Part shown: in pieces, positions 47,915-61,520 of the stretch
Layout: each line of letters starts with the position of its first letter
Numbering within the stretch: the stretch's first letter is position 1
DNA from: Epiperipatus broadwayi
Taxonomy: Eukaryota; Onychophora; Udeonychophora; Euonychophora; Peripatidae
Length of the DNA stretch: 64,000 nucleotides
Assembly: GCA_028023455.1 (NCBI GenBank)
Contig: JAQFVV010006231.1
Location: forward strand, 2,251,478 to 2,315,477
Direction of reading: 5' to 3'
Notes under the pieces: model-generated
What the model was told of the DNA's origin: nothing
Databases searched by the model: none
Seen by the model: only the letters and a program-made list of their open reading frames with translations
Made by a program: the position numbers and the translations under genes

Positions 47915-50820
47915 GTCTCTCCAAGTTTAATCCATCGTCTCCAATTTTTAGCTTCTCTTCTTTCTTATTTCATCCATCCATCTCACATGTGGCCTCTTTC
48001 TGGGTCTTTTACAATCTCTTGGAATCCAGTTTAAAATTTCAATTGTCCATCTATTATCATCTCTTTTAGCAATATGTCCAGCCCAAATCCATTTCAATCT
48101 TTTAATTTTTTCAATAAGGTCAGTAACACCTGTTTGTTGTCTTACCCATACATTGTGTTTTCGATCTCTTCTTGTTACTCCCAACATACATCTCTCCATA
48201 CTCCTTTGAGTGGTCTGAAATCTCTGTATTGCTCTTCTATTAAGTGTCCAAGTCTCAGATCCATAAGTAAGAACTGGTAAAACACATTTGTTAAAAACCA
48301 TCCTTTTCAAACACATAGGCATATTTCCTTATAGTATCAAGTTATTTCTACCAAAAGCACTCCAACCAAGTTTAATTCTATGATTAATTTCCTCCATTAT
48401 GTTTCCATCTGTATTAATAATTTGACCAAGGTATTTGTAACTGTTAACTTCTTCTAATTTTTCATAATCAATCTTTATTTTCATATTTTGAGCAAATCGA
48501 TTAAACATTACTTTAGTCTTTTTAACATTTATCTTTAGTCCTACTTTTCTACTTTCATCTGCTAACTCCTGCAACATTTCCTGCAGCTCTGAAGCATCAT
48601 TTGCAAAACAACTACATCATCTGCAAAATCTAAATGACTTAAATACTCTCCATTTACTTTCACTCCTTTAGTTTCCCATTTTAATCCACAAAATACTTCT
48701 TGCAGCACTGCTGTAAAGAGTTTTGGAGATATGGAGTCACCTTGTCTTACACCTTTCTCAATGTTGATTTTTCCAGTATCATTATGTAATCTAATTGTTG
48801 CTGTTGCATTTTTATAAATATTCTTTAAAATATGACAATATCCTGGATCTATACCTTGATGATCCAATGCTTTAATCACTGAAGAAATGTGTATAGAATC
48901 GAATGCCTTTTCATAATCTACAAATCCAAAACATAATGACAATTCATATTCGTTTGTCCTTTCTATGACTTCTCTCAATACCTGGATATGATCTATTGTA
49001 CTAAAACCATTTTTAAATCCAGCTTGTTCTCTTGGTTGGTGGAAATCCAAAGTTCTCTGTAGACGAGTTGTAATTATCTTGGTAAAAATTTTATATAAAA
49101 CTGATAAAAGGCTGATAGGTCTGTAATTTCTAATAACTTCTTTATCACCTTTTTTAAATATTAATATTATTACTGCATTCTTCCAATCTTCCGGTACATC
49201 TTTATCATTTAGACATTTGGTATACAACTTTGTTAAAATTGTTTCTATTTCTTCACCTGCTTCTTTTAATATATCAATTATAATTCCATCATTTCCTGGA
49301 GCCTTTCCTTTCTTCATACACTTAATTGCATGTCTCACTTCTTCATTTAAAATTCTGGACAATTCGGAAGATGTAATAGATATAGGAGGTACTTGTTCTT
49401 TATTACTATATAATTCTTGATAAAAATCTTCTACCAATTTCATGATGTCATCTCTCTTTTTAGTAATAATTCCATCTTTTTTTCTTATTGCAGATATAAA
49501 TTTCCTACCAATACCAAAATGTTGTTTAACATTTTTGAGACTTTTATTTTCTTCTACAGCTTTCCTTGCTATTTCACAGTTATACTTTCTTATATCATTT
49601 TCAACTCTTTTCCATACCATTTTACAAAATTCGAGATATTCAATTCTTTTTAATACATCATTTTTGTATATCTTCATATTCCTTCTTTTCTTCATAAATT
49701 CTCTAGTCTCAGTAGAAATTTTATTAGTCAATTGCTGCTTTTTTCTACCAGCTATGTTTGTTGCAGTTTTTAAAAGTGTATCAGTTATTTTCATATTAAT
49801 TTCATTCAAATCTGTATCATGTTCAAAATCTCCTAACACTTGAAACCTATTTATAAGTTCTAATTTAAATTCATTAGAATGTTTCTGAAGATTAGGAATA
49901 TCAACTGTAAATATTGTTTTTCTTAATAATTTTTGTCTTTCTAGTTTTACATTAACACGTAACTTACACCTTACTAATCAATGATCACTTCCTGTGTTAA
50001 ATTTATTAAGAACATTACAATCTTGAAATATGAATTTTCTGTTAGTCAAAATATAATCCAATTCTGCTGTACCTTCATTTGGATGCTTCCATGTCCATTT
50101 CCTTTTAACATTTTTCTCAAAAAATGAATTCATAATATAAAGTTTTTCTTTTTCTGCAAACTCCACAAGTCTATGTCCTCTCTCATTTCTATTACCATAA
50201 CCAAAATTACCTACAGCAATTTCATCTTTCATTTGTCTACCAATTCTAGCATTAAAGTCTCCCATAACAATTTTAAAATGTTGTTTACTCTGATCAAAAG
50301 CCTTTTGTACATCCATATAAAAATCTTCTACTACTTCATCACTATGAGAACTTGTTGGGGCATAAACCTGAATTATCTGCATTTGGTATCTGCTATTAAG
50401 TTGTATAACTAATCTTGCCACTCAGTCCGATACACCATCAATCTCCACAATATTGTTCTTCCACTTTTTATTTATAATGAATCCTACTCCACTTGTATTT
50501 CCAATATGTGTGCCTTTATAATAGAGTATATGTCCACTTTTTAAATCAATTGTTTCTTCTCCTTTTCTTCTAACTTCACAAAGTCCAATAATGTCCCATT
50601 TAATATAAGACAGTTCTTCTTTTAATTCTTGCAATCTTCCTTCACTTGAAAGTGATCTGCAGTTGTAAGTACCTAAATAAAAAGTCGTCATCAAATGGCA
50701 GCCTGGGTCCGCAATCAGGGGATTCTTAGCACCCTCCGCCTTCGGCCACCAACCACTGCCTTGGTTGGTGACTTTACAGCCTCCTGGGAATAAGGGCCAT
50801 GCTTTATTTTTGTCTGTCAT
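47915..50820 (-). pseudogene. RTE endonuclease-reverse transcriptase ORF, broken
   Basis: Starts MTDKNKAWPLFPGGCKV at 50820. The apurinic-type endonuclease motifs are YNCRSL, GLCEVRR, YAPTS, VMGDFNARIG, LDYILTN and GSDH (50690 down to 49980). The reverse transcriptase shows NYRPISLLS, EQAGFKNGFSTIDH, FVDYEKAFDSI, GVRQGDSISP and the catalytic FADD at about 48620. The C-terminal domain has KRLKWIWAGHIAKRDDNRW. Damage: in-frame TGA at 50422-50424 and at 49978-49980, a 1-base loss just after FADD near 48600, and TAA at 48329-48331. Near the 3' end about 30 bp is missing relative to the other copy. It would have nicked DNA and copied its own RNA; it is now inactive. Confidence 0.9.
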
Positions 50821-51144
50821 AATTGTATATATGTATTGGGAAAATATTTATCATTTACACAAACATTCATTCTGCCTTATCAGGCACTGAGAAGAAAGAC
50901 CATGGTATTTCTTGATCTTAAACTCAGAGGTAAAAAGCCAATAAACTCACCACGCTGGCTAATGCATATTGGTGAGCAGCCCATCCATGTTCGTATACTA
51001 TATGAATAATCACATAGTAATAACAGCTGCAACGACAAGAACATATGGAGTGGACATTAGGAATTTGCCCTGCTCGGTTTCTTTAAGGCCTCCAAGAGGA
51101 ATAAAAGGGTCTCCTTTCAGTTAATAGCAAACTCCTTTCTGCAG

Positions 51145-51147
<3 letters not shown>
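50821..51147 (-). other. 5' UTR of the RTE element
   Basis: This 327-bp region precedes the ORF start on the minus strand, is more GC-rich than its surroundings and has no long ORF. By analogy with other RTE elements it should hold an internal promoter. Its presence shows this copy was not 5'-truncated. Confidence 0.6.

Positions 51148-51205
<58 letters not shown>
51148..51205. repeat. (TA)n(TG)n compound microsatellite
   Basis: About 16 TA units followed by about 13 TG units lie just outside the RTE 5' end, before the LTR resumes near 51226. Confidence 0.9.
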
Positions 51206-53445
51206 ACTGAGACTCAAACACTACATAAATATAATTCGGAAATAAAGGGGCATTTTATTGACTCTGAATCATGTTTTGGATGATAGAATAAAAAAATAAA
51301 TAATTCCATTAACTTAATCTTTTTTATGTTTAGTAATGTAGCCATTCATTAAAATACTTTTGAAATAAAGTAAATAGATTATTAAAATTAAGCACTATAG
51401 TATCACCCATGCCTTTTGATAAAAGACATAGTATCTAAGAAATAAAATAAAATAAATCTTTATAAATAAATAAAATATTATTTAAGTTCATAACCACTTT
51501 ATTACAAAGGGTTCCAAGATAATTTATAAACATCATATTTGGATACTGAATATTATATGATATTTATGTATTTTAATAAAAACTATCTCTATTTTGTGAA
51601 TAAATAACATAATACTTTAGATCAAAAATAATTGAATAATTCAAGATAATGGGAGATTTGTTTCTTTGATGAATAATTAATAGTTATTCAACTATATGAA
51701 ATTATCCTTAATCCAAATATATTTATTAAGATAAGAGTATTATAATATATAAACTTATACATAGCTTCAACTTCATTGATATTACTCAACAGAAATTTAA
51801 TATATAAATACTACAACAATTCTAAAAGCCACTAATTTTTAATACATACTTATAAAATGATTTTCTCTAAGTCTATAGAATTTTGCAGATATTCTTCTAA
51901 CTCATGAGAAAGCTATTATAAAACTAATTCACCTTTAAATGTATTTCTGATGATAAAATGAGTCATCATAATTTATATAAAAATACTTATATTAATACTA
52001 ATTAAAATAATTTAATAACTTACATAGTCTTTATCCATATGAAGTTTCAATAAATATTTAAATTTAACCTATCTATGCTATTCAACACATATGTGTGTGT
52101 TATTAGTCATATATATCATATATATATAACATAAACATCAAATTCAGTACCTGTTCTTCCATTCACAGTTTTTTCAATGGAAAATGCTAAAAGAAATCAC
52201 ACATATATGAAAATATATATATTTAAATATTAATCATATCCAGTTTTGACCTCTCTCTTAATTTTTTTTTTATTATTAAAAATGAGGGAAAATTTTCTCA
52301 ATAACTTCGAAAGTCTATTTTTCATCTTTGATGATTTTAATGCAAAGACCAGGTGTTAAGATGGTAAGTGGAATTTTGTTTACATGACATGCAGTTTTAA
52401 AGTTACATCATCTCCCAGTTAAATGTTCACTTCATTAAAATAATCATAACAGATAGGTGAAGCTGATCAACAGTTCTCAAAAATGCATTGCCAATTGTGA
52501 TGTTAATCTCCTTCTCAAAGGCTTCATATAGATAGTTGTTTGTCTTATTTCTTCCTTTACAAATACATTTGCATTAATGATTTTCTGACTGATAGAATTT
52601 GGCAGATAACAACAAAGAGTTTACTAAAACTTTGGATTGCTTATTTTTTTAATGATGCATGTTGATAACTCATTTATGCCTTAAAATGAGTTTTCTTGGT
52701 GTATTTCAATAATGAAATAAGCAAAACTAGCAAACAAAACTTTGCTCATCCAGATGGAAGCATAAACATATCAAGAGTAACAATATTAATATATTAACAG
52801 TCCCCTTTCAAATTTTTTATTTATTACATCAGCATTTCCATAATAATTTTAATTATATAGCTCCTTGAGTATCGTACCAGCTTGCTTATTGTTAGCTATA
52901 AGATTTGCACACACATCAGAAGATAATTCCTTTAGAAATTTTTTAGGGTCCAAGAGAAAGAATTAAATATAAAAAACAATAATACAAATGATTTTAAATA
53001 AATAAACTTTGAATACATTTTTAAAAAATAAAGATTACAAATAAGTTTTTCATTTTCCTTACAGATAGCAACACACATCCTTGGTTACCTTTATCATTAA
53101 CATTATTATTAATAGCAATTTTACATAATTCAGTCATTTCTTTACTCTTTTTTATTATTTATATTGCATTCTTAAAAGAAATGTAAACAAAATATCAACT
53201 TTAGGTGAACTAAATTAATAACAAAAATTAAATGTTTTATTGGAAAAAAAATGAATTGTAGCATCAAAAATATTTATATATTGAATTAGAAATATGTTAG
53301 TGGATTGTAAGACATTTAGTTTTTAAAAAGAAACAACCTTAAGGTAACTAATAAAGTTTTCTCCTTCTTTTACCCCCTTTTTAATTTTTTTTTTCAGTTC
53401 TTTTTAAAATAACCATTTTAAGGAGTGAACTGGCTAATGCTTATA

Positions 53446-55550
53446 ATATGCACATAATAATATCTCAAAGTTAACATTGATAGACTTAGGCTAAATTTTA
53501 AAAACTTAATAAATGAATAATGGTTTTATCTATATATAAATACATGTGCAAAATACCCATAATCCAAGTCTACTTTCTGCCCTTTTTTTTATTAATTTTA
53601 AATGTTTTCATCATATAAATAACTTTATATTCGTAAATGCATCAGTACCTTTTTAATTTCTCTTGATTAATAAATCTAAATCTGAAATTATCAATCTTAC
53701 TTATGTAACAAATTTGAAACAATTCTATTGAATTTAAATGTATTAAACCTCGATTTTAAAATTGTATTCTAACTTAAATAATAAAAGTGATTACAAAAGT
53801 TTACAAACAAACATAACAACTAATAAATAGATATTCTAAGTTAAATAAAAGCATTTAAAAATGAATATTGTGAGTATTAAAAATGAATTTAAATCAAAAT
53901 ATTTTAAAAATAGGAATACTATGATGTATCAAGCAAAAATATTGGTTTATTGAGTTTTACAATAAAACCCGCCACTAAATCAATGTCTAAAATTTAGAAA
54001 TTTGTATTAGTATAGAAATAAAATCATTTAAAGAAGAACAAATTAAGTTCCAGCACATTATTTACCCTGAAAGATGTAAAAAAAGAGAGATTGACCAATA
54101 ACAAAAAATAAAACTGTTAACGTACAATACAAATATATAGTTAAATTCAAAAACTTAATCAAAAATTATCAGAAAAGTTGTTCACTTGATGGGAGAAAAT
54201 GATTAATGTTAAAAAACATAATGCATGAAAAATAGTCTATAAATTTTAAAAAGTTTTTTTATCCATTTGTTGTAAACAGTTATCAGTATGTGATAAGAAA
54301 GCATTTTGAAAAATTATTTAATTTCGTGGGAAGTTATTTTATAATTAAACAAAGGAGTAACAAAAGAGACTATTTTATTAATTAATTTAGATATTACTTT
54401 TGAAACAATATGCAGAAGATTTATCAATCAATTTTATGATTCCCATTTAAAATACTTAATGATGGCATAACTAATCTGTAGCTGAATACAAAATTATAGT
54501 AATCTATTTTAATTAGTTGAATAATTCTAAAAAAATACTTTTTCTATTAAATGTCTTCTTAGTTTAATTCAAATAACAAATCACATTCCTTATACTTTTG
54601 ATTCTTATTGACTTATATCTTCATATGAATATAGCATTATTTGGTATTCGAGTATTAATCCTGCAATATAGAAGAAATAGGAGACTTTTCACATCCGCTG
54701 TAATCTTGCAATGATATCAGATTGAAAGAAAACAAACCATGTGATGTATATTGAAAAAGGTCTGAAAAGATGATTTAGATTTTTCAAAACGTGCTTTAAT
54801 TGTTATTATTTTGCATTATTTATATTTTTCAGTGATTTCTTTTTCAAAATGTACTTTGATTGTTATTATTTTATTTTATTTATAGTTGTCAGTTGCAAAA
54901 ACATTGTTTTTTTTTCCAAAATGTGCTTGGAAAACATCTGTTGGTTTTTTTTTTGTTTTTTTTTTAAACATATTTGGAAATGAACGTAATCCCTAAATTC
55001 CTTCTCATATAACTCAGTTACTTTGCAGTTTCCATAATGATGGGCATGATTAATTACCATGCTCAAGGTAAAAGACAAATTAAAAATCTTTATCCAATCG
55101 CTATAGTCTCTTTTATGAAGAAGAACTGTGACCCAACACAAATAGCTAACATAAGACCAATATATTTTAAGTTTATACGTTCTAAATTAAAAAAAAAAAA
55201 AGTTCCCGATCGTTATAGTGAATAATCGATTGTAAATTGAAGTAGTGTGTACAAATTGATGATGATCGCAATTGCGAAATATCGCTAAGTAGCTAATCAC
55301 TAAGTGAGATTTAGGTGTATTTTCAAGTAATGTACATCTATATAAATGTGTAAACACTATACATACAAACTCCACTACTAAATAAAGATGCAATTTTTAA
55401 TTTATTGGATATTTGTAATTATTAATACATTGCTACCTAAATTGGGTTGATTCTCAATATATTTTTTTAAATCTATTCGAGAATTTATATATTTATATGA
55501 CCAATCTCACATGATCAACAATATATTATTCTGCAAAATTGAATATACTG

Positions 55551-55588
<38 letters not shown>

Positions 55589-57322
55589 CAATGGTTAAAA
55601 GAAGGTTGCCTTGACAATAGTTCGAGATTGTTAATTGTTATCTATATTGGGATTGTCTAAATGTTATAGAAAACTTCAAAGTAACAAGGAAAAAGTACTT
55701 TTTGAAGAAGCAAATAACACATCTTATTTAATAAGAAACATTATATAGCACTCATATTTTATTTGTATGCTTTCAAGAATAGTTTTTTTTTTTGTTTGCT
55801 TTATTCTAAACACTTGAGAATCAATGAACACATGATGAAATAGTGATAAAACATACTATATTTAGACTAGTTTCTGACTTTTGCCTTCATCAGTGATAGG
55901 ATTTAAAATTGGAACTATTGCACTTATGCATTTTGTTATATTAGAATAAGCAAAGAACTACTCTTCAGAACATAAAACTAAGTATATATTTAAGACATGT
56001 GATATTATTGTTGGTATTAATCCTTTTAGCTTAATGTGAAAAGGGAATTTATGACTATCATAAAACTTGAGATCTCTAAAATATACAAAAAATTGGCATA
56101 ATGTCAAATTTATATAACTATACAAGTGATTTTTTTTCTTAGACTCAAAACCTTAGAGATTTTTTATTGTAATTTCAACCTATTAGTTTAAAGGAATAAA
56201 AGGTAACTTACTTTATACATAAGTGCATTGGTTTTAGCTTTGAATAATGTCTTACTGATGAGGACAAAATCCAGAAATATGTCCAAGGATACTCAAGATT
56301 ACATTAAATGACTTTAGAATAAATAATGAGAACATTTTATTTAAATGACATCTTGGTGTTATACTAATGCCAATTCATTTCTTAGATTAAAATATGGTTA
56401 AGCTAGTGCTAAAATTTCATATCCATAATTTTTCAAAGATGCCAATTAACTTCTGAAAAAAAATAAATCATAAAAATAAATTGTAGGTAAACATAAACAA
56501 TGTATACATATCCTTCGACATTGATTTTGTTACAAGATTTTCATTAAAATACAGACACATCTTACCTTGGCTTATAAAATCCCTAATGTGTTATTAAATA
56601 ATATATAGAAAAACATAATGTAAGACATCACTCTTGCAAATAAAATTTCATATGACAGAAATAACACTAATGTTGAAAATCATTTCTATTCTCAAAAATG
56701 ACACCTGAATAAATTAATGATTAAATTATTTCAATTAATCCAATATATCATTCATTTAAAAAAGATTCGAAAAAATTTACTATCACATGGCCAAATGAAT
56801 CAATTTAATATAAACTTTTTGAAAAATGTAAATTACATGCATAAGATCAGAAGATAAATGGTGCTAATCATAAATCATGGACATGGTTGATAAATATGCA
56901 AACATTTTTTATTATGCACTCTGAAAATGATATATTATAATAAAAAACACAATATTATATAGTTTCATTAGTTTTTAATAATATTACAACTATTTAATAC
57001 AAAATTTTGAAATATATATTAGAACCATATTTAGTGAATATGTATAATTCTATGGCCCAAAAATATTATAATAGGTCTCCTATAACAAGAAACATTTTTT
57101 TTAATTAAAAAAGCAAAATTCTCAGTCAAACTCAGAAGTTTGGAGAATTAAGAATAATATCTATAGAATATATCTATGCTAAACTTTGCAAAAAAAAAAA
57201 GTTTTGCAAATGTTTAATCAATTTTTGTGAGATAGCTGTTGTCAGAACAATGCAGTGCTTGATAATTACATCTAAACATCACATGATCACTATTTCCTAT
57301 ACTTACACAAGCTGTTGAAACT
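53446..57322. other. AT-rich DNA without recognisable genes
   Basis: No supported ORF. Holds a diverged direct repeat (54780-54833 and 54842-54893, each TTTTTCAAAA-GTxCTTTxATTGTTATTATTTT-like) and a (TC)n(TA)n microsatellite at 55551-55588. Small frames near 55037-55393 have no recognisable similarity. Confidence 0.45.
55551..55588. repeat. (TC)n(TA)n microsatellite
   Basis: About seven TC units followed by about eleven TA units; simple sequence. Confidence 0.9.
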
Positions 57323-57636
57323 GTGATAAATTCTCCAATCAGTAGTGACACCCAGTGCAAGCTATAGTAATCAATGGATGGAAGAAGGTTTGTGCATAAA
57401 ATCCATATCTAGTACCTACTCATCAAGTTTCTAGCTTTTGGTTTTTGTTCTTGAGGAATCTTAAATTTTGAAACACTGCACCTAGATCTTAGGATTTAAA
57501 TGCAGTGCTCTTAGAAATTAGTCTGGCGATATTGGATGAGTAGGCATTAGGTAAGAATTTTTTGCCCAAACTTTCTACATTCATTGATTACTATGGTTTG
57601 TACTGAGTGGGTACCATAGTATGGAGAATTTGTCAC
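57323..57636. repeat. Imperfect 314-bp palindrome (foldback)
   Basis: Outer ends GTGATAAATTCTCC and GGAGAATTTGTCAC are complementary. So are the inner blocks ATAGTAATCAATG / CATTGATTACTAT and ACCTACTCATC / GATGAGTAGGC, and the centre (CACTGCACCTAGATCTTAGG...GCAGTG). There is almost no loop. Identity between arms is moderate. A foldback/MITE remnant is the likely identity; no coding. Confidence 0.8.
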
Positions 57637-60600
57637 TGTAATTACATGTAACATATTATGACCACTTTAGTAAAATAAAAAATAAATAAAAAACATTCAA
57701 GAAGAAATAGAAAAAATGATTTAACTTCAATATAAATTGATTTTAAAAGAGGCTTTATTTAGTATCAATCAGAAATTTGGTTCTAAATAATCATAATTTT
57801 TTATATAAAAAAATAAACAAATTCCTGAGAGAAAAACAGAAATTTTAAAAGATGCCTGTGCAATCTCCATATATTTTTAAGAAATCAATCATTATCAGAT
57901 TAAAACTTCTTTTAGAATGGAAACAATAACAATTAAGTATGTTGATGATTTCCTGATATCAACAACTATAAAAGTTTATTTTTAAAAATATTCTAAAATA
58001 ATTGGTTTTTTAGTACTATTGGAAAAATCATTTTCCTGAAAAATCTCCATATAGAGATTATTATCAACAATATTTAATGGTTTAAATACCACTTTTTAAC
58101 ATATCAATTGTCATGATAAATTCAGCTAAATGAAATTTTAAAAAATTGTACAATATTAATATTTTTATCATTTATAAGTTTCATTTAAAAATTATAACAT
58201 GGCTTTTAATTGCACTTCTTATATAAAACCACATTCTGTCATCAAAAATATGTCAAAACAATTGATACTCTAAGAGAATTAATAAATCCATCATGGGATT
58301 TCAGTACACATTTCTTTTTTTCAAATACTAATATTTCTATAAATTCTAATGGCAGAGATCTGATTGACCTGAAGATATTGGAGCATTAATACCAGAATAT
58401 TTAAAAGAATAATAGATATCTGGTTTAATTTTCACAAATGTATAATTTAAAGTTGTAATTAATAATTTGCTAAATGCATACTCATTACCTAAGTAATATA
58501 TTATTAAGACTACGCATCAGCATCAACCTTAAGACTACATGCCATTTTTTATGATAAAAATTGAGTCATAAGTTAAATTATTTAAACAAATGTAAGGTAA
58601 CCATACATACTGATTTTACCAGTACAGTGCTGGTTTTCTGGTCATTGGTCCTGGTTAATTGTGGAATGCAACCAGTACAGTTTAGGAAATTATAAGCACT
58701 TTTATATCTTTTTTTATTAAAACCATTTTATTCTAGTACTATACTTGATTTCTTTGTTGTATTCCTTCAACTTAAAAACAAAAAAAAAAAAAGATAAATA
58801 TACTCTGTAATATTTTTTCAAATTATATTCGATGACAGCAACTATACTCATGCTGTCTAAGCTATTTCAAATGTTCTGGTTTTAAAATTTAAAAAAAAAA
58901 AGGTAACCGTAAACAAATAAGATTTCCATACAACAAAACTAAAATACTGATAAAATACCATTAATCTGAAATTCTTGATTTTTTTTTTTTTGCATTTGTG
59001 GATTTTTCATATTTTAATAAGAATAATTTTTTTACTCATCATTGTAAATCTAAACTTTACTTAAAGTTAAAAACAATCCCAGATAATTCATTATATTAAA
59101 TATTCACCGAATGTTTATTCATTAATCTTTTTTGTAAATATATGTATAACGTAATTGATTTATTGTATAAGATTCATTACCATCTCTGTTCGATAATAGA
59201 AGTTATGAATACTATATTTCCTGTGTATGATATTTAAAATGTAATTGGTATATAGCGCACATATCCCACACACAATGTGATTTTAATAATCATGTACTGT
59301 TGGACAATTTGGATGTAAATACAGAAATTAAAATCATTTTTAGCATTTTTTTGATATTATCTCTTCCCATCGACTATTATAATCAGACAAGAAGCACAAA
59401 CTATGTTGTATTAATAATAAAACTTTACATCCATTTGTATTTTTTAAAAATTGTGATCATTTCTAACAGATGGTTGTAGACATTCCGAAAAGACATTAAT
59501 CATAATATTTTAGAAAATATAAAATCATGATATATGATGTACTTAAACTTTATATATATGTACCTTTTTCTTTTTGTTACAATATATATATATAATTAAT
59601 TACGTTTGTCATATAAAAGACATTACTTAACATATTTTCTTTATGTTCAAAAATTATTACCATTTATAATGTATATTATGGCATTTTAAAATAGAAGTGT
59701 TACAATCATAACTTTAACATTTATTTTATTACTATTAAAACTGACATGTTTATTTATTAATCCATTATTATATTTCCGTTTAAATTTTTCTTGATTTCAC
59801 AAAGATTAAAACATTTCCTAGATAATTGTTTTGCTATTTTATTTATGGGAATACCATTTTCTGCCTAACACACAAAAAATAATATAATTAATTCATATTT
59901 AATGTAAAAAAATAAAGCTTTTCAAGTTTAACATTTTTATATAATTTCTCATTTTAAAAAATCGGAATTATTTAAAATTTATTTTCAATAAAATTCCTCC
60001 AGCTTGCAATATATATATATTTTGCAAAATTGTTAAAATAATATATTTAAATTTGATTTTAAAAAATTTTAAATAAGGATGGTCTGATTACAATATGTGG
60101 ATCACATATGGTCCGCTACTGTGAAATTTTACTACAAATAACATTAAATTACACAAATAAGAAATACATGTTTGGTAGCATGTGACAAATCTCTAAGTCT
60201 ACTTAGTAGGACTAATTATGAACCCAGATACCATGCTTGCCTTATGGAACTCATCTTTCAAAAAGTTTTACCATAAAATATATATCTAAAAAGTTATAAC
60301 AACTCATAAATTCTGACAATTACTCATGATATATTCTGAAAACAATAAATTTTATGAAGAATTGTTTCAGACAAAAATGATATAAATTTTAAATCTGAAC
60401 ATTTTTTTACATGTTACATTAGATTTTGAGTTGGAATTGAGTCAAACTAGTTTCATGAAAAAATATTGTTGCCTATCAATAGGCATCTAAGTTATTCCAC
60501 AAAGATTGTGGTACCAAAATTTCAACCCCACATTTTATTTTATCAAGTTATTGTAAGAATAAAATTTGACCACATTCAAATGCACACACAGATATGATGT

Positions 60601-61520
60601 GGACATTATCATAAATATGCTAAAACAAATTTTAAGAGCTTTATTTTATGAAAATTCATTGAAATAGAAAATTAGTTTCCAGCATGATCACAAAACTTTC
60701 CTTTATTATGAACACCTCATATATATAAAAAAAAAATTTTTTTACATGTGGCCCACTCCAATCTTATAGAAGTGTGTACCTGATCAGAAAATTTTGATCA
60801 CTCCTGATCTAAATCATAAGTAAACATATATGAAGGCAAGTTTTACAAATAAGCAATAAACTATATTAATCAAGTCATAATAATTGTTCATTCTATTATT
60901 ATTGCTTCCTGCTCTCCTAATACAATTTATTAAGCCTAACAAATGAATTTTTATAATTAGTAAAACAACCTTTTTAAGAAATAGCCTAACTCACGGAAAG
61001 AATCTTTCCAAATAAACTCTAATCCTTACTGAGAAATTTCCATGCCAGGATAGCCATGGCTTCAAGTCACTCAAAATCGGCCAATTTTTGAGCTACACTA
61101 GTGTTTTTCTGCTTATTTTAAAGCTATGTGATGTGATGATGTACTGTAGCTTCTTCTTAAATGAAGTCAAGAATCTCTCAACAATTTTGCCCAGAGAAAC
61201 CTGTTAGCTACTTACTTTTACGTTTCCCAGTCTAAGTTTTCCCATATTCTGCTCCATCCCATTTCCACAACATAATCTTTGTCAACTCTACAGCCTTTAT
61301 ATTTAAATGCCCCTTATCTTTTTCCAAACCCAACATAAAAAACAATAATCCACTTTCTGTATAATCACTTAAAGTGTACCGTAAGATGCTGCTCTTTCTA
61401 GAATTATTTTACAAGTAAAAAAATCAATAATATTAATTGAATAAGCTATAACAAAGGAAGAAGGCAGTCCATTCTTGCTTCTGATTGGTTGAGACTCATA
61501 TAGTACAAAAGAAACCACTA
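57637..61520. other. AT-rich DNA without recognisable genes
   Basis: No gene, RNA or LTR could be supported. One TTGTTACA-(TA)n junction at about 59574-59592 resembles the right end of an LTR, but no matching start was found. Confidence 0.4.

Larger units (their letters stand above)
47872..51147 (-). mobile_element. Full-length RTE-clade LINE, minus strand
   Basis: The 3.3-kb length, single endonuclease-RT ORF, 5' UTR starting GGCTGCAGAAAGGAG and 3' (GAT)n-type tail (ATCATCATCATCATC on the plus strand) are those of RTE elements. It inserted next to (TA)n after the solo LTR. A long (TA)n(TG)n follows its 5' end. A second, truncated copy at 33522-35169 gives independent confirmation of the boundaries of the ORF and the tail. 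Confidence 0.9.
31142..53445 (-). mobile_element. Decayed minus-strand Ty3/gypsy element with nested insertions
   Basis: Read right to left: 5' LTR (44665-53445, interrupted), gag remnant, pol remnant, polypurine tract, 3' LTR (31142-39007, interrupted). The two LTRs match from TGTAATAG/TGCAACAG at the left end to GGATAATCCTTACA / GGCTAATGCTTATA at the right. Once the insertions are removed each is about 2.4-2.5 kb. Gag and Pol pieces resemble those of the intact element, so the two belong to one lineage, but this copy is old: every frame is broken. The left flank has (TA)n; the right flank begins ATATGC. Confidence 0.85.
44665..53445 (-). repeat. 5' LTR of the decayed element, split by three insertions
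   Basis: LTR pieces are 44665-44794 (matching 31142-31265), a 21-bp piece at about 45693-45713 (TTAATTTTGAAATTATATAT against TTATTTTGAAACTAAATATA) and about 51226-53445. The intervening DNA is a TIR element, a solo LTR and an RTE. The LTR ends CTTATA, a variant of the TTACA end. Confidence 0.8.

Noticed and set aside
55037-55393. Small ORFs on both strands near 55.0-55.4 kb
   Set aside because: They overlap each other in opposite directions, are short and have no recognisable similarity; most likely chance.
59574-59592. Another LTR right end (TTGTTACA followed by (TA)n)
   Set aside because: No matching start or partner repeat could be located, so the boundary alone is not enough in such AT-rich DNA.
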